Assembly (NCBI RefSeq): GCF_002846365.1
Contig: NZ_PJMW01000002.1
Span: forward strand, 62,001-126,000
Reading direction: 5' to 3'
Length of the DNA: 64,000 bases
Source: Nocardia fluminea
GTDB lineage: Bacteria; Actinomycetota; Actinomycetes; Mycobacteriales; Mycobacteriaceae
This document shows positions 55,640-64,000 of the stretch, one piece after another (within the stretch, counting starts at the first letter, position 1; every line of letters starts with the position of its first letter). Position numbers and translations under genes: made by a program. The notes below the pieces were generated by a model. It saw only the letters and a program-made list of their open reading frames with translations, did no database searches and was not told where the DNA came from.

Positions 55640-56692
55640 CTACTTGGTGGCCTTGTCGTAGATGACGGCGACCTTGCCGGTGCCCTGCGCGAACAGATCC
55701 TTGTCGACGGCCTTCCAGCCACCGAGGTCATCGATGGTCCACAGCTTGGCCGGAGTCGGGAAGTCCTTGGCGAACTCGGCGGCGACCTTCGGATCGACCG
55801 GGCGGAAGCCGGCCTGCGCCCACGCCTTCTGGCCCTCGGGGGTGAAGAGGAAGTCGCGGAACGCGGTGGCCTTGGCCAGGTTCTTGGAGTTCTTCAGCAC
55901 CGCGACCGGGTTCTCGATCTTGAAGGTGGTCGGCGGGTTGATGTGCTCGATCGGGTCGCCGTTGCGCTCGGAGAAGATGGCCTCGTTCTCGTAGCTCAGC
56001 AGCACGTCACCGGTGCCCTGCAGGAAGGTTTCGGTGGCTTCACGGCCCGACTTGGGCTGCACCTTCACGTGTTCGGGCGAGACCAGCTGCGACAGGTAGT
56101 CCAGCCCGGCCTGCTGGTTCTTGCCGCCGTCGCTCTTGGCCGCGTAGGGCGCGAGCAGATTCCACTTGGCCGAGCCCGAGCTGAACGGGTTCGGGGTGAC
56201 GACCTCGACGCCCGGCTTCAGCAGGTCGTCCCAGTCCTTGATGCCCTTGGGGTTGCCCTTGCGCACCACCAGCGTGACGACCGAGCCGAAGGGGATGCCC
56301 TTGCTCGCGTCGGCGTTCCAGGTGGACTCGACCAGACCGGCGTCGACCAGGCGGGTGATGTCGGGTTCCACGGAGAAGTTCACGACGTCGGCCTCGGCGC
56401 CGTCCTTGACCTTGCGCGACTGGTCGCCCGAGGCACCGTAGGAGGCCTGGACCTGCACACCCTTGCCCGCGTCGGTCTTGTTGAATTCGGGCACGACCTT
56501 GTCGAAGCCGGGCTTCGGGACCGCGTAGGCGTAGAGATTGAGGGTGCCCCCGCTGCCGTCGGCCACGGTAGCGCCGCTGTCGGTCGAGTCGCTGGCGCCA
56601 CCGCCGCAGGCGGTCAGGGCGACCGCGGCGACAGCAGTGAGAGCGATGGCGGCGGCGCGGCGGCGCGAGCCGATCCAGGTGTTGCGAGACAT
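55640..56692 (-). CDS. subI: Sulfate-binding lipoprotein
   Basis: In this 350-residue protein the signal segment ends in LTACGGG with lipobox Cys29. The mature protein is a class II sulfate/thiosulfate-binding domain (LNLYAYAVPKPGFDKVVPEF, GASGDQSRKVKDGAEADVVNFS, TPNPFSSGSAKWN). It captures sulfate outside the membrane for CysTWA. The transcript appears to begin about 300 nt upstream, leaving a long leader with short ORFs. Confidence 0.96.
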   Translation of the reverse strand: MSRNTWIGSRRRAAAIALTAVAAVALTACGGGASDSTDSGATVADGSGGTLNLYAYAVPKPGFDKVVPEFNKTDAGKGVQVQASYGASGDQSRKVKDGAEADVVNFSVEPDITRLVDAGLVESTWNADASKGIPFGSVVTLVVRKGNPKGIKDWDDLLKPGVEVVTPNPFSSGSAKWNLLAPYAAKSDGGKNQQAGLDYLSQLVSPEHVKVQPKSGREATETFLQGTGDVLLSYENEAIFSERNGDPIEHINPPTTFKIENPVAVLKNSKNLAKATAFRDFLFTPEGQKAWAQAGFRPVDPKVAAEFAKDFPTPAKLWTIDDLGGWKAVDKDLFAQGTGKVAVIYDKATK

Positions 56693-56752
56693 CGGGGTGA
56701 ACCTTTCGGGAAGGACCTGCGGCGCAACGATTTTCGTGGCAGCAGGGAGTTC

Positions 56753-56815
56753 TCAGGTCGATCGGTAGACCTGCCGCACGTGGATATACGGCAGTTGGCG
56801 CGACTCGGGCCCCAT
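56753..56815 (-). CDS. Possible second short ORF in the subI leader
   Basis: ATG 56815 opens a 20-codon ORF (MGPESRQLPYIHVRQVYRST) ending 60 bp before subI. It has no Cys. Two small inverted repeats (CTGCCG/CGGCAG and AGGTC/GACCT) overlap its end. Translation is unproven. Confidence 0.3.
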   Translation of the reverse strand: MGPESRQLPYIHVRQVYRST

Positions 56816-56902
56816 GGCCCCCGGAGTGACGGACTACGACTGCGAAAGGAAAGCGCGCGCCAGTCTACTGGGCAAGAACGCGCAGACGAGTCCGGTGGCC
56901 GA

Positions 56903-56992
56903 TCATCGACAGAGAATGTCCGCGACAGCGAGGTTGCCGACAGCGATCAACGCCAACTCATGGCGGATCTGCGGGGCGACACTCGACGACAC
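56903..56992 (-). CDS. Candidate leaderless leader peptide of subI
   Basis: A -10 box TACAGT (57004-56999, minus strand) ends 6 nt before a GTG at 56992, the same geometry as the sirA leader. The GTG opens a 29-codon ORF with a protein-like sequence (APQIRHELALIAVGNLAVAD) ending in a single Cys and Arg. Its Cys content is low, so a Cys-dependent attenuator role is uncertain. An overlapping ORF from 57018 has two Cys in VCLC. Confidence 0.4.
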   Translation of the reverse strand: MSSSVAPQIRHELALIAVGNLAVADILCR

Positions 56993-57007
56993 AGGCAGAC
57001 TGTAGCA

Positions 57008-57031
57008 GATTGCGACATGATGATCGCAATC
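57008..57031. promoter_or_regulatory. Palindrome at the subI promoter
   Basis: GATTGCGA-N8-TCGCAATC has perfect 8-bp arms. It covers the TTGCGA (-35-like) 19 bp from the TACAGT -10 of subI and lies 36 bp before the divergent protease start. It is a strong candidate operator for a sulfur or divergent-gene regulator. Confidence 0.6.
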
Positions 57032-57066
57032 GACGAGAGTTCTCTAACCAGGGGGGATTTCATCCT

Positions 57067-58116
57067 ATGACCATGGCTCCAGACCGGGTGCGCACGCGTT
57101 TTCCGGAGATCAGCACGCGCGCTTGGGAACACCCGGCCGACCGCACCGCGCTCGTGGCCCTGCGCTCGCTGAGCGGCTTCGACACGGTGCTGCGCGCGCT
57201 GTCGGGATTGCTGCGGGAACGTCAGCACCGGTTGATGTATCTGGCGACGGCCGTGCGGGTCGACGATCGGCAGTTCCGCACCCTGCACCAGTTGCGCGCG
57301 GACTGCGTCGGCGTGCTCGACGCGCAGTCCACCCCGGAGATGTTCGTACTCCAGGATCCCTCGGTGAACGCGTTCACCATCGGCATGGACAAGCCGTTCA
57401 TCGTGCTCACCACCGGGCTGCTCGAACTGATGGACACCGAGGAACTGCGGTTCGTGGTCGGCCACGAACTCGGCCACGCACTGTCGGGGCACGCGGTGTA
57501 TCGCACGATGCTCATGCACCTGATGCGGCTGTCGGCCTCGGTCGGCTGGATGCCGGTGGGCGGCTGGGCGCTGCGCGCGATCGTGGCGGCGCTGATGGAG
57601 TGGAGCCGCAAGTCGGAGCTGTCCGGCGACCGGGCGGGGCTGCTGTGCTGCCAGGACGTGGAGGCCTCGGTGCGCGTGCACATGAAGACCGCGGGCGGCG
57701 CGTGGCTGCACGAGATGAACCACGGCGCCTTCCTCGACCAGGCCGACGACTACATGCGCTCGGGCGACCTGCGCGACGGCGTGCTCAAGCTGCTCAACCT
57801 GGAACTGCAGTCCCACCCGTTCTCGGTGCTGCGCGCGGCCGAACTGCGCCGCTGGATCCAGTCCGGCGAGTACGAGCGGGTGCTCGGCGGCAGCTACCCG
57901 CGTCGCGAGCAGGACAAGAACGCGCGCATCAGCGAGGAGGTCAAGGAGGCGACCCGCCACTACCGCGAGTCGTTCGACCAGTCCGAGGACATGCTGGTCC
58001 GCACGGTGCGGGATCTGGGCCGCGATATGGGCTCAGCGGTGAACACGGTCGGCCAGGAAGTCGGCCGCACGGTGTCGGACCTGGGCAAACGTTTCGACGA
58101 CTGGCGCAAGAACTAG
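57067..58116 (+). CDS. M48-family metalloprotease
   Basis: In this 349-residue protein the zinc site HELGH lies at residues 133-137 within FVVGHELGHALSGHAVY, with the downstream acidic segment ELSGDRAGLLC supplying the third ligand. This resembles soluble or peripheral M48 proteases (HtpX/BepA group), although the usual transmembrane pair is weak (MRLSASVGWMPVGGWALRAIVA). The C-terminal 80 residues are charged and possibly coiled-coil. It starts at ATG 57067 with a G-rich site upstream. It is divergent from subI. Confidence 0.9.
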   Translation: MTMAPDRVRTRFPEISTRAWEHPADRTALVALRSLSGFDTVLRALSGLLRERQHRLMYLATAVRVDDRQFRTLHQLRADCVGVLDAQSTPEMFVLQDPSVNAFTIGMDKPFIVLTTGLLELMDTEELRFVVGHELGHALSGHAVYRTMLMHLMRLSASVGWMPVGGWALRAIVAALMEWSRKSELSGDRAGLLCCQDVEASVRVHMKTAGGAWLHEMNHGAFLDQADDYMRSGDLRDGVLKLLNLELQSHPFSVLRAAELRRWIQSGEYERVLGGSYPRREQDKNARISEEVKEATRHYRESFDQSEDMLVRTVRDLGRDMGSAVNTVGQEVGRTVSDLGKRFDDWRKN

Positions 58117-58150
58117 CTGCTGGGTCGGCGCGGGCTCGCGCTCGCGCCGG

Positions 58151-58228
58151 CTATCGCGTGAAGAACCACGCGATGACGACCAGGACCAGCAGGGCGATGA
58201 GCGCGAGCTGAACGCGAGAACGCGGCAT
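58151..58228 (-). CDS. 25-residue single-pass membrane peptide
   Basis: The ORF encodes MPRSRV followed by a hydrophobic span (LALIALLVLVVIAWFF) and TR. Its ATG overlaps the stop of the 81-residue gene (TGATG), which supports coupled translation. Such tiny membrane proteins are often unannotated. No function can be given. Confidence 0.5.
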   Translation of the reverse strand: MPRSRVQLALIALLVLVVIAWFFTR

Positions 58229-58473
58229 CAGCGGACACCGCTGCCGACGGTCGGGCGCTCGGCGAGGGCGACGGGCACCGGTACTTCGGCGCGATCGTCG
58301 CGGCGCAGCACGCGGAAGGCCATGCGCAGGGTGCGGTCGAGCAGGAAGGCGATGGCGAAGCTGATCGGGACCATGCCGACCAGCACCACGAGAAACTGCG
58401 GAATGAAGGGCAGTCCGGCGACCCAGAGTTCGAAGCCGTCCCACCAACCTGCGATGCGTTGCACGCCGTCCAC
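58228..58473 (-). CDS. Small membrane protein
   Basis: This 81-residue protein starts at GTG 58473. It has an amphipathic N-terminus (VQRIAGWWDGFELWV), one strong membrane span (FLVVLVGMVPISFAIAFLL) and a cytoplasmic basic tail. It is divergent from the trehalase gene and convergent with the protease gene. I recognise no family beyond small actinobacterial membrane proteins. Confidence 0.7.
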   Translation of the reverse strand: MDGVQRIAGWWDGFELWVAGLPFIPQFLVVLVGMVPISFAIAFLLDRTLRMAFRVLRRDDRAEVPVPVALAERPTVGSGVR

Positions 58474-58605
58474 CCTAGTCGGTCACCGTGAACACCCTCG
58501 CCGTCCGCATGGGGGCGAGCGAATTCCCGGCCGCAACCAGCCGATCCGCCGAGATCCTCGCCCGCAGCGGTGGACGCGCGCCCGCACCGCCGAGATGATG
58601 GGGGT

Positions 58606-60573
58606 ATGGAGTCTTCCAGCGCTGACAGCCTGCCGATTCTGAGTCCGGTCTCCTCCAGCGGCCGACGCGGCGCGTTTCCACCGATCGACGACTACGCCTT
58701 CCTGTCCGACTGCGAAACCAGCTGCCTGATCGCCAACAGCGGCTCGGTGGAGTGGATGTGCCTGCCGCGCCCCGACTCCCCCAGCATCTTCGGCGCGGTC
58801 CTCGACCGCAGCGCCGGGCACTTCCGGATCGGCCCCTACGGCAAGAACGTGCCGGCGGCGCGGCGGTACCTGCCGGGCGGGATGATCCTGGAAACCACCT
58901 GGCAGACCGAAACCGGCTGGCTGATCGTGCGCGACGCGCTGGTGCTGGGCCCGTGGCACAACAACAACGCCCGGTCGAAGACCCACCGGCGGACCCCGAT
59001 GGACTGGGATGCCGAGCACATGCTGCTGCGTACGGTCAAGTGTGTGAGCGGCACGGTCGAGCTGGAAATGAGCTGCCAGCCCTCGTTCGACTATCACCGG
59101 GGCGGCGCGAACTGGGAGTACACCGGCAAGGTCTACGAGCAGGCGACCGCGCGGGCGTCGAGTGATCCCGAGGCCGGGCCGTCGCTGATACTCACCACCG
59201 ATCTGCGACTCGGCCTCGAGGGCAGGGAGGCACGGGCCCGCACCCGGATGGCCGAGGGCGACCAGGTGTTCGTCGCCCTGACCTGGTCGGAACTGCCCGC
59301 GCCCGCCACATTCGAGGAGGCGGCCCAGAAGATGTGGGCGACCGCCGAATGCTGGCGGCGCTGGATCACCCAGGGCGACTTCCCCGACCATCCCTGGCGC
59401 AGTTATCTCCAGCGCAGCGCGCTCACCCTGAAGGGCCTCACCTACGCCCCGACCGGTGCGCTGCTCGCCGCCTCGACCACCTCGCTTCCGGAAACCCCTG
59501 GTGGAGAACGCAACTGGGACTATCGCTACACGTGGGTGCGGGACGCGAGTTTCGCGCTGTGGGGTCTGTACACCCTCGGGCTCGACCGCGAGGCCAACGA
59601 TTTCTTCGCCTTCCTCGACGACGTCACCACCGGTGAGAACGGGGACGCGGTCCCGCTGCAGGTGCTCTACGGAATCGGCGGCGAGCGCTACATCACCGAA
59701 TACGAGCTGCCGAATCTGTCCGGCTACGACGGCGCGCGACCGGTCCGCATCGGCAACGCCGCCTACGACCAGGACCAGCATGACATCTGGGGCACCATGC
59801 TCGACGCGGTGTACCTGCACGTGAAATCGCGCGGGCAGGTGCCGGAATCACTGTGGCCGCTGCTCGAACGCACCGTGCACGCGGCGATCGCGAACTGGCG
59901 CAAACCCGATCGTGGGATCTGGGAGGTGCGCGGCGAACCGCAGGACTTCACCTCCTCGAAGGTGATGTGCTGGGTGGCGCTGGATCGTGGGGCGCGACTG
60001 GCGCAACTGCACGGCCAGCACGAACGCGCGGCGGAGTGGTTCGAGATCGCCGAGGAGATCCGCGCCGACGTTCTCGAGTTCGGTGTCAACGCCGAGGGCG
60101 TCTTCACCCAGACCTACGGCGGCGAGACGCTCGATGCCTCGCTGCTGCTGGTGGTGCTGACCCGGTTCCTGCCGCCCGACGATCCGCGCATCCGCGCGAC
60201 GGTGCTCGCCATCGCCGATCACCTCACCGTCAACGGACTGGTGCTGCGCTACCGCACCGACACCACCGACGACGGACTGGAAGGCGAGGAGGGCACGTTC
60301 ACGATCTGCTCGTTCTGGCTGGTCTCGGCGCTGGTGGAGATCGGTGAGCTCGAGCGGGCCACCAATCTGTGTGAGCGGCTGCTCGGGCTGGCCAGCCCGC
60401 TGCGCCTCTACGCCGAGGAGATCGACTCACGCACCGGGCGGCATCTGGGCAACTTCCCGCAGGCCTTCACCCACCTGGCGCTGATCAACGCCGTGACCCA
60501 CGTGATCCGGGCCGAGGACCAGCGCAACGCGGGTCAGTTCCAGCCCGCGCACGCCCCTTCGCACCGACCGTGA
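58606..60573 (+). CDS. Glycoside hydrolase family 15 (trehalase type)
   Basis: This 655-residue protein matches Rv2402, the GH15 trehalase of mycobacteria. The N-terminal beta-sandwich ([34 protein letters not shown]) precedes the (alpha/alpha)6 domain with [13 protein letters not shown] and [11 protein letters not shown]. The general-acid region is [18 protein letters not shown]. It has no signal peptide, so it acts on cytoplasmic trehalose. The ATG at 58606 has a GGGGG site. The C-terminal tail after [14 protein letters not shown] is short and unconserved. Confidence 0.92.
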   Translation: MESSSADSLPILSPVSSSGRRGAFPPIDDYAFLSDCETSCLIANSGSVEWMCLPRPDSPSIFGAVLDRSAGHFRIGPYGKNVPAARRYLPGGMILETTWQTETGWLIVRDALVLGPWHNNNARSKTHRRTPMDWDAEHMLLRTVKCVSGTVELEMSCQPSFDYHRGGANWEYTGKVYEQATARASSDPEAGPSLILTTDLRLGLEGREARARTRMAEGDQVFVALTWSELPAPATFEEAAQKMWATAECWRRWITQGDFPDHPWRSYLQRSALTLKGLTYAPTGALLAASTTSLPETPGGERNWDYRYTWVRDASFALWGLYTLGLDREANDFFAFLDDVTTGENGDAVPLQVLYGIGGERYITEYELPNLSGYDGARPVRIGNAAYDQDQHDIWGTMLDAVYLHVKSRGQVPESLWPLLERTVHAAIANWRKPDRGIWEVRGEPQDFTSSKVMCWVALDRGARLAQLHGQHERAAEWFEIAEEIRADVLEFGVNAEGVFTQTYGGETLDASLLLVVLTRFLPPDDPRIRATVLAIADHLTVNGLVLRYRTDTTDDGLEGEEGTFTICSFWLVSALVEIGELERATNLCERLLGLASPLRLYAEEIDSRTGRHLGNFPQAFTHLALINAVTHVIRAEDQRNAGQFQPAHAPSHRP

Positions 60574-60615
60574 CGAAGCCTTCGCTCCAAGCCGGACAGG
60601 GCAATTCGGCCCCGG

Positions 60616-62418
60616 TCAGTAGGTGAGGCGTTCGGCGCGGGCTCGTAGCGCGGCCACCGTGCGCAGGCCCGCGTCGATCTCGGTGATGCGCAGTTCCCGG
60701 TGGTCGCCGTAGCGCAGGCCGGTCTCCTCGGCAGCCCGCAGCGCCTCGTCGGCGGTGCGGCCGACTTCGGCCGCGATCTCGGTGTAGTGATCGCGCAGCA
60801 CGCGTTGCAGGGAGCGCAGGCGGTTCCGCGATTCCTTGCCCACCTGGAAGATCACGTCGTCGGCCAGCCGGGCGACGGCCACCTTGGCCTCGGCCTGTCT
60901 GCGCTGCTTGCGGTTCTTGCGGTCGTCCCACAGCGCGTTCACGCCGAGCAGCACACCCGCGCCGGCGGAATACCAGTTCACCAGCGACATCCCGAGCAGG
61001 CTGGTGGCCAGACCGACCATCAGGATGCCGCCGTAGGAGCCGCGCAGCGCGGTGAGCAACTGCTGTCCCACACCGGCTTTGGCGCTTTCGAGCGGTTCGA
61101 GCGGCTGCACCGGCTCGAGGACCTCGCCGGGATTGGTCAGCCGCAGTTCGGGCAGCGGCGGGGTTCGGTTGTCGGGCGGGAACTTCGAGGCCACCTGCTC
61201 GGTGAGCTCGACGGCGCGGTAGTGCGCCATCACGAAGTTCTCCTCTACCGCCTCGCAGATCCGCGCGTCCAGTTCGGAGGCGAAATCGGACCACTTGCGG
61301 GCGGGGTCGGTGCGGGTGATCTCGGCCTCGGCCTCGCGAACCAGCGTGCGCAACCGATGCCGCAGATCGTGTTCGATGTCGGCGCTGAGCTCGGAACTGC
61401 CGTCGACGAGGGTGACCTGCCAGGTGGCGGTGCGCTGTCGCAGCTGATCGGCGGTGGTGCGCGCGGCGGCCAGGCGCTGGGTGATCTCGGCGCGCCTGCG
61501 TGGGTCGCGCAACGTATCCGACTCGGCCCGCAGGGTGACGGTGAGCTGGTCGGTGATCAGCGTGATGTCGCGCACCGCGGCCGCCACGGCCACCGAGTCG
61601 GCCTGGGCGACAACGTATTCCCGCAGATGGTCGATGAGCTGGGGCACGCCCGATTCGGCATCACGCTGCTGATCGCCGCGCTCGGCGGCCTCTCGATGCA
61701 GCAGACCCGAGACGGGAGCCACCGCGAAGTTCAGCCCGGCACCGTCGAGCAGCGCGCGATTGCGGCGCTGGGTGAGCGACCAGTGCGGGTTGCGGTCGAT
61801 CTTGGTGAGCACGCAGACCACCGACGGGCACACCTGCTCGACCCGGCGCAGGTAGTCCAGTTGCGCCTCGGTGAGTTCGGCGGCCGAATCGGCGGCGTAG
61901 AGCACGACATCGGCGGCGGCGATCATCGACCAGGCGGCCGCCTCGTGCGCGGTCGAGCCCGGCGCGTCCATCACGACGAGGCCATCGGCCAGCAGCCCAC
62001 TCGGCTCGGCGAACTCGGCGCGCAACACCCCGAGCGTGGTCAGGGCGGGGAGGGGATTCAGCGGGTCGACGGGCACCCGTTCGACGCGGCCACCGGGGGC
62101 CGACTTCACCAGCGTCGCCTTCGGTGCCTGGCCGTATTCGACGATCACCGGAACACTCGGCTTGCCCTCAGTGGCGCTGACCGGCGACCCGACCATGCTG
62201 TTGACCAGCGTGCTCATGCCCGCCTGCGGTTCACCGACGACGACGATCCGGACCCGCGGATCGCTGAGCCTGGCCCGCACCATGCCGAGGCGGGCGTCGA
62301 GGTCGTTGCGGCCGCCCGAGCGGACCAGTTCCCGCAGTTCGTCGACCAGCTCGACAACGGGAGCCATCACATCCGGATGCTTCACCGTCGCGGTCTGCAG
62401 TCCGGCTGCGGCAGACAC
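60616..62418 (-). CDS. IniA-like dynamin-family protein with altered P-loop
   Basis: This 600-residue bacterial dynamin-like protein has a G domain (about 40-270), helical stalk and a hydrophobic hairpin ([30 protein letters not shown]) at about 465-495 that should anchor or insert into the membrane. Motifs DAPGS (G3) and LTKID (G4) are present. The P-loop reads GEPQAGMST at 62-70, with Met68 where GTPases have the catalytic Lys. It starts at GTG, 44 bp after an IniB-like gene, the same pairing as mycobacterial iniB-iniA, which responds to cell-wall stress. No iniC follows. Confidence 0.85.
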   Translation of the reverse strand: MSAAAGLQTATVKHPDVMAPVVELVDELRELVRSGGRNDLDARLGMVRARLSDPRVRIVVVGEPQAGMSTLVNSMVGSPVSATEGKPSVPVIVEYGQAPKATLVKSAPGGRVERVPVDPLNPLPALTTLGVLRAEFAEPSGLLADGLVVMDAPGSTAHEAAAWSMIAAADVVLYAADSAAELTEAQLDYLRRVEQVCPSVVCVLTKIDRNPHWSLTQRRNRALLDGAGLNFAVAPVSGLLHREAAERGDQQRDAESGVPQLIDHLREYVVAQADSVAVAAAVRDITLITDQLTVTLRAESDTLRDPRRRAEITQRLAAARTTADQLRQRTATWQVTLVDGSSELSADIEHDLRHRLRTLVREAEAEITRTDPARKWSDFASELDARICEAVEENFVMAHYRAVELTEQVASKFPPDNRTPPLPELRLTNPGEVLEPVQPLEPLESAKAGVGQQLLTALRGSYGGILMVGLATSLLGMSLVNWYSAGAGVLLGVNALWDDRKNRKQRRQAEAKVAVARLADDVIFQVGKESRNRLRSLQRVLRDHYTEIAAEVGRTADEALRAAEETGLRYGDHRELRITEIDAGLRTVAALRARAERLTY

Positions 62419-62462
62419 CTGTCCCTCACTCTCGTCGCATCGACACGGCCGAAATCGTCGTG

Positions 62463-64000
62463 TCAGACCACGAAGTCATACCCGTGGTGCTCGACGGGAA
62501 ACGCGGCAGCGAGCAAATCGCCGCCACCCATGCCCGTATCGAACAATCCGGCCGAAACGCCATGGTAGCCGCTGTCGTGCTGGTCGAACTCCGCGGCGAT
62601 CGGCTTGGTCTCGATGACCGGGGGTTTCACCGGCGCGACGGTCGGCTGCACCGTGACCGGCGGCGGGGTGACCACCGACGGTGGGTCGATGTCGACGGTC
62701 GGCTGCTTGGTCGGCGGATCGATGGTCGGCTGCTTCGTCGGCGCCGTCGGCTGCTGGGTGGGCACCGACGCGCTCGTGTGCGGGGTGGTCTGGCTCGGCA
62801 CGTCGACGGTGGGCGTGCTGCCACCGGTCGAGGGTGTGGTCACGCCGCCGGTGCTGGTCCCCGGCTTGGTGGTGAAGTCGTCGTCGGGTGTGGTCGGCTT
62901 GGTCGGGGCGGTCTGGCCGGTCGACGGCACCGTGATCGGCACCTTGGTGACATCGGGCGTGCTCGGGGCCGTGACCGTGGGCACCTTCACCGTCGTGGGG
63001 GTGTCGAGGTCGACCGTCGGGACCTTGGAGGGGACCGTCACCGGCGCGGTGGTCGGGGTGTGGCCGCCACCGGAGACTTCGGGCAGCACAACGGGTTTCG
63101 TCGGTGTGGCCGGTGCGAACAGCGCGGGCACCGAGGCCGCGGGCGCGGTCAGCGGCGAAACAGCGTGCTGGCCGAACACATTCGCGATCGGGGTGGAGGC
63201 CACGTCGGGCTGGATGGTGGTCTGCAACGGCGTGCTGACCACGGGGTTGACCGCGACCGGCGCGGGAGCCGCGGGTGCGAGCGGGGCGGGCGCCGGGGCG
63301 ATCGGGGCCGGGGCGGGAGCCGACGCGAACGGTGTGGCCGCGGCGGGCGCCGGAGCCGCGGGGGCCGGCGCCGCGAGCGCGGGAGCGGCGGGTGCCGTCG
63401 TGCCCGGCAGACCGATACCCGACGAGGACGAACCGGGCAGGCCGGGAGCGCCCGACGACGAGTTGCCCAGTCCGCCACCACCGGACGAGGAGGTGCCGAG
63501 GCCGGACCCGGACGGTGTCGCGCCCGCCGTGTCACCGGGAACCTTCAGCCCGTCGCCGAGCCATTGGCCGTAGTCGTCGAGCTGATCGCCCACCTGACCG
63601 ACCTGCACGTCGACCTTCATCTGCGAGGTGGCCCACACTCCGTCGAGCCCGACGTGGACATCGACCTGCCAGTCGGTGGTCACCATCGCGCCGACGCCGT
63701 CGAACATGCCACCGATACCGTCGAACATGCCACCGGGCGCGTTGGCACCGGCCAGGTCTCCGTTGGGCAGACCGACGCTGTCGTAGCCGGGGATGCCGAA
63801 GCCGTGGCCGGGCAGACCGTCGTAGCCGGGGATACCGATGCCGCCGCCCGGTAGTCCGCCGAAATCGGGCAGGCCGTTGCCGGTGCCGGGCAGTTCCAGC
63901 CCGGGAAGATTTCCGTTGCCCGGCAGCCCTTCGAAACCGGGCAGGTCGAAGCCGGGATCCGGGGTGTTGCCGGGGAGCGGGTTCGGGGTGTCGTGGTAGC
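62463..64000 (-). CDS. IniB-like Gly/Pro-rich protein, 5' end beyond the window
   Basis: The frame is open through the right edge, so the N-terminus is missing; more than 512 residues are seen. The edge-proximal part has LPG/IPGYD-type Gly repeats (GLPGNGNLPGLELPG), then MFDGIGGMFDGVGAM. Next come a short ordered region (DWQVDVHVGLDGVWATSQMKVDVQVG) and a very long Pro/Ala/Thr/Val-rich linker. The end is distinct: PIAAEFDQHDSGYHGVSAGLF...VEHHGYDFVV. Composition and position before the IniA-like gene support an IniB relationship. No catalytic motif is present. Confidence 0.7.
   Translation of the reverse strand, partial: YHDTPNPLPGNTPDPGFDLPGFEGLPGNGNLPGLELPGTGNGLPDFGGLPGGGIGIPGYDGLPGHGFGIPGYDSVGLPNGDLAGANAPGGMFDGIGGMFDGVGAMVTTDWQVDVHVGLDGVWATSQMKVDVQVGQVGDQLDDYGQWLGDGLKVPGDTAGATPSGSGLGTSSSGGGGLGNSSSGAPGLPGSSSSGIGLPGTTAPAAPALAAPAPAAPAPAAATPFASAPAPAPIAPAPAPLAPAAPAPVAVNPVVSTPLQTTIQPDVASTPIANVFGQHAVSPLTAPAASVPALFAPATPTKPVVLPEVSGGGHTPTTAPVTVPSKVPTVDLDTPTTVKVPTVTAPSTPDVTKVPITVPSTGQTAPTKPTTPDDDFTTKPGTSTGGVTTPSTGGSTPTVDVPSQTTPHTSASVPTQQPTAPTKQPTIDPPTKQPTVDIDPPSVVTPPPVTVQPTVAPVKPPVIETKPIAAEFDQHDSGYHGVSAGLFDTGMGGGDLLAAAFPVEHHGYDFVV

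Noticed and set aside
62460..63854. Arg/Gly-rich plus-strand frame at the right edge
   Set aside because: It is antisense to the repetitive IniB-like gene and has no features of its own.

Overview
The window comes from a high-GC actinobacterium of the Mycobacteriales, most likely Nocardia or a close relative. The evidence is strong G/C third-position bias, ESX/type VII secretion (T7SS) substrate families, an IniB/IniA-like pair, and gene order close to the Mycobacterium tuberculosis Rv2357c-Rv2402 block: glyS, smtB-zur, the Rv2360c-like gene, uppS, recO, amiA2, era, the cdd-like gene, CNNM, ybeY, phoH, rsmE, dnaJ2, hrcA, hemW, sirA, cysH, subI-cysTWA and the GH15 trehalase. No tRNA, rRNA, CRISPR array, prophage or insertion sequence was recognised.

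Layout. 0-4 kb: PapA5-like acyltransferase, glyS, then the metalloregulator pair smtB-zur behind a promoter with a Zur-like box. 4-9.8 kb: an inserted T7SS substrate module with two small helical proteins, a DUF1023 hydrolase, two lipoproteins, a PPE-like protein and an EspG chaperone, but no membrane machinery. 10-12.5 kb: a permease/TetR pair and a secreted LGFP-repeat protein. 12.5-28 kb: housekeeping core for isoprenoid lipid carriers, DNA repair, ribosome maturation and heat shock. It is interrupted by a TetR-controlled hydrolase and by a 948-residue membrane protein with a type 1 periplasmic-binding-protein-like ectodomain. 28-31 kb: a second, decayed T7SS locus whose PPE-like gene is frameshifted, then hemW. 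33-39 kb: assimilatory sulfate reduction (sirA-cysH-cysD-cysN-chelatase) behind a leaderless Cys-rich leader peptide. 39-45.6 kb: a His-rich protein behind a CsoR-like copper operator, then TetR/MFS/SGNH, WYL/VOC and HAD genes. 45.6-52.5 kb: an Hsp70-like gene with a long Gly/Ser tail and a duplicated tail fragment, an SDR, and a diiron oxygenase/FprB pair. 52.9-57 kb: the sulfate importer. 57-64 kb: an M48 protease, small membrane proteins, GH15 trehalase, and an IniB-like/IniA-like pair running off the right edge.

Functional links. The importer subI-cysTWA and the reductive operon sirA-cysHDN form one sulfur pathway in two loci. Each has a promoter that appears to start transcription at the first base of a short ORF, suggesting translation-dependent attenuation. 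smtB-zur would sense zinc. Four divergent or local regulators sit beside visible palindromic operators, so much accessory DNA here is in self-contained regulator/effector cassettes.
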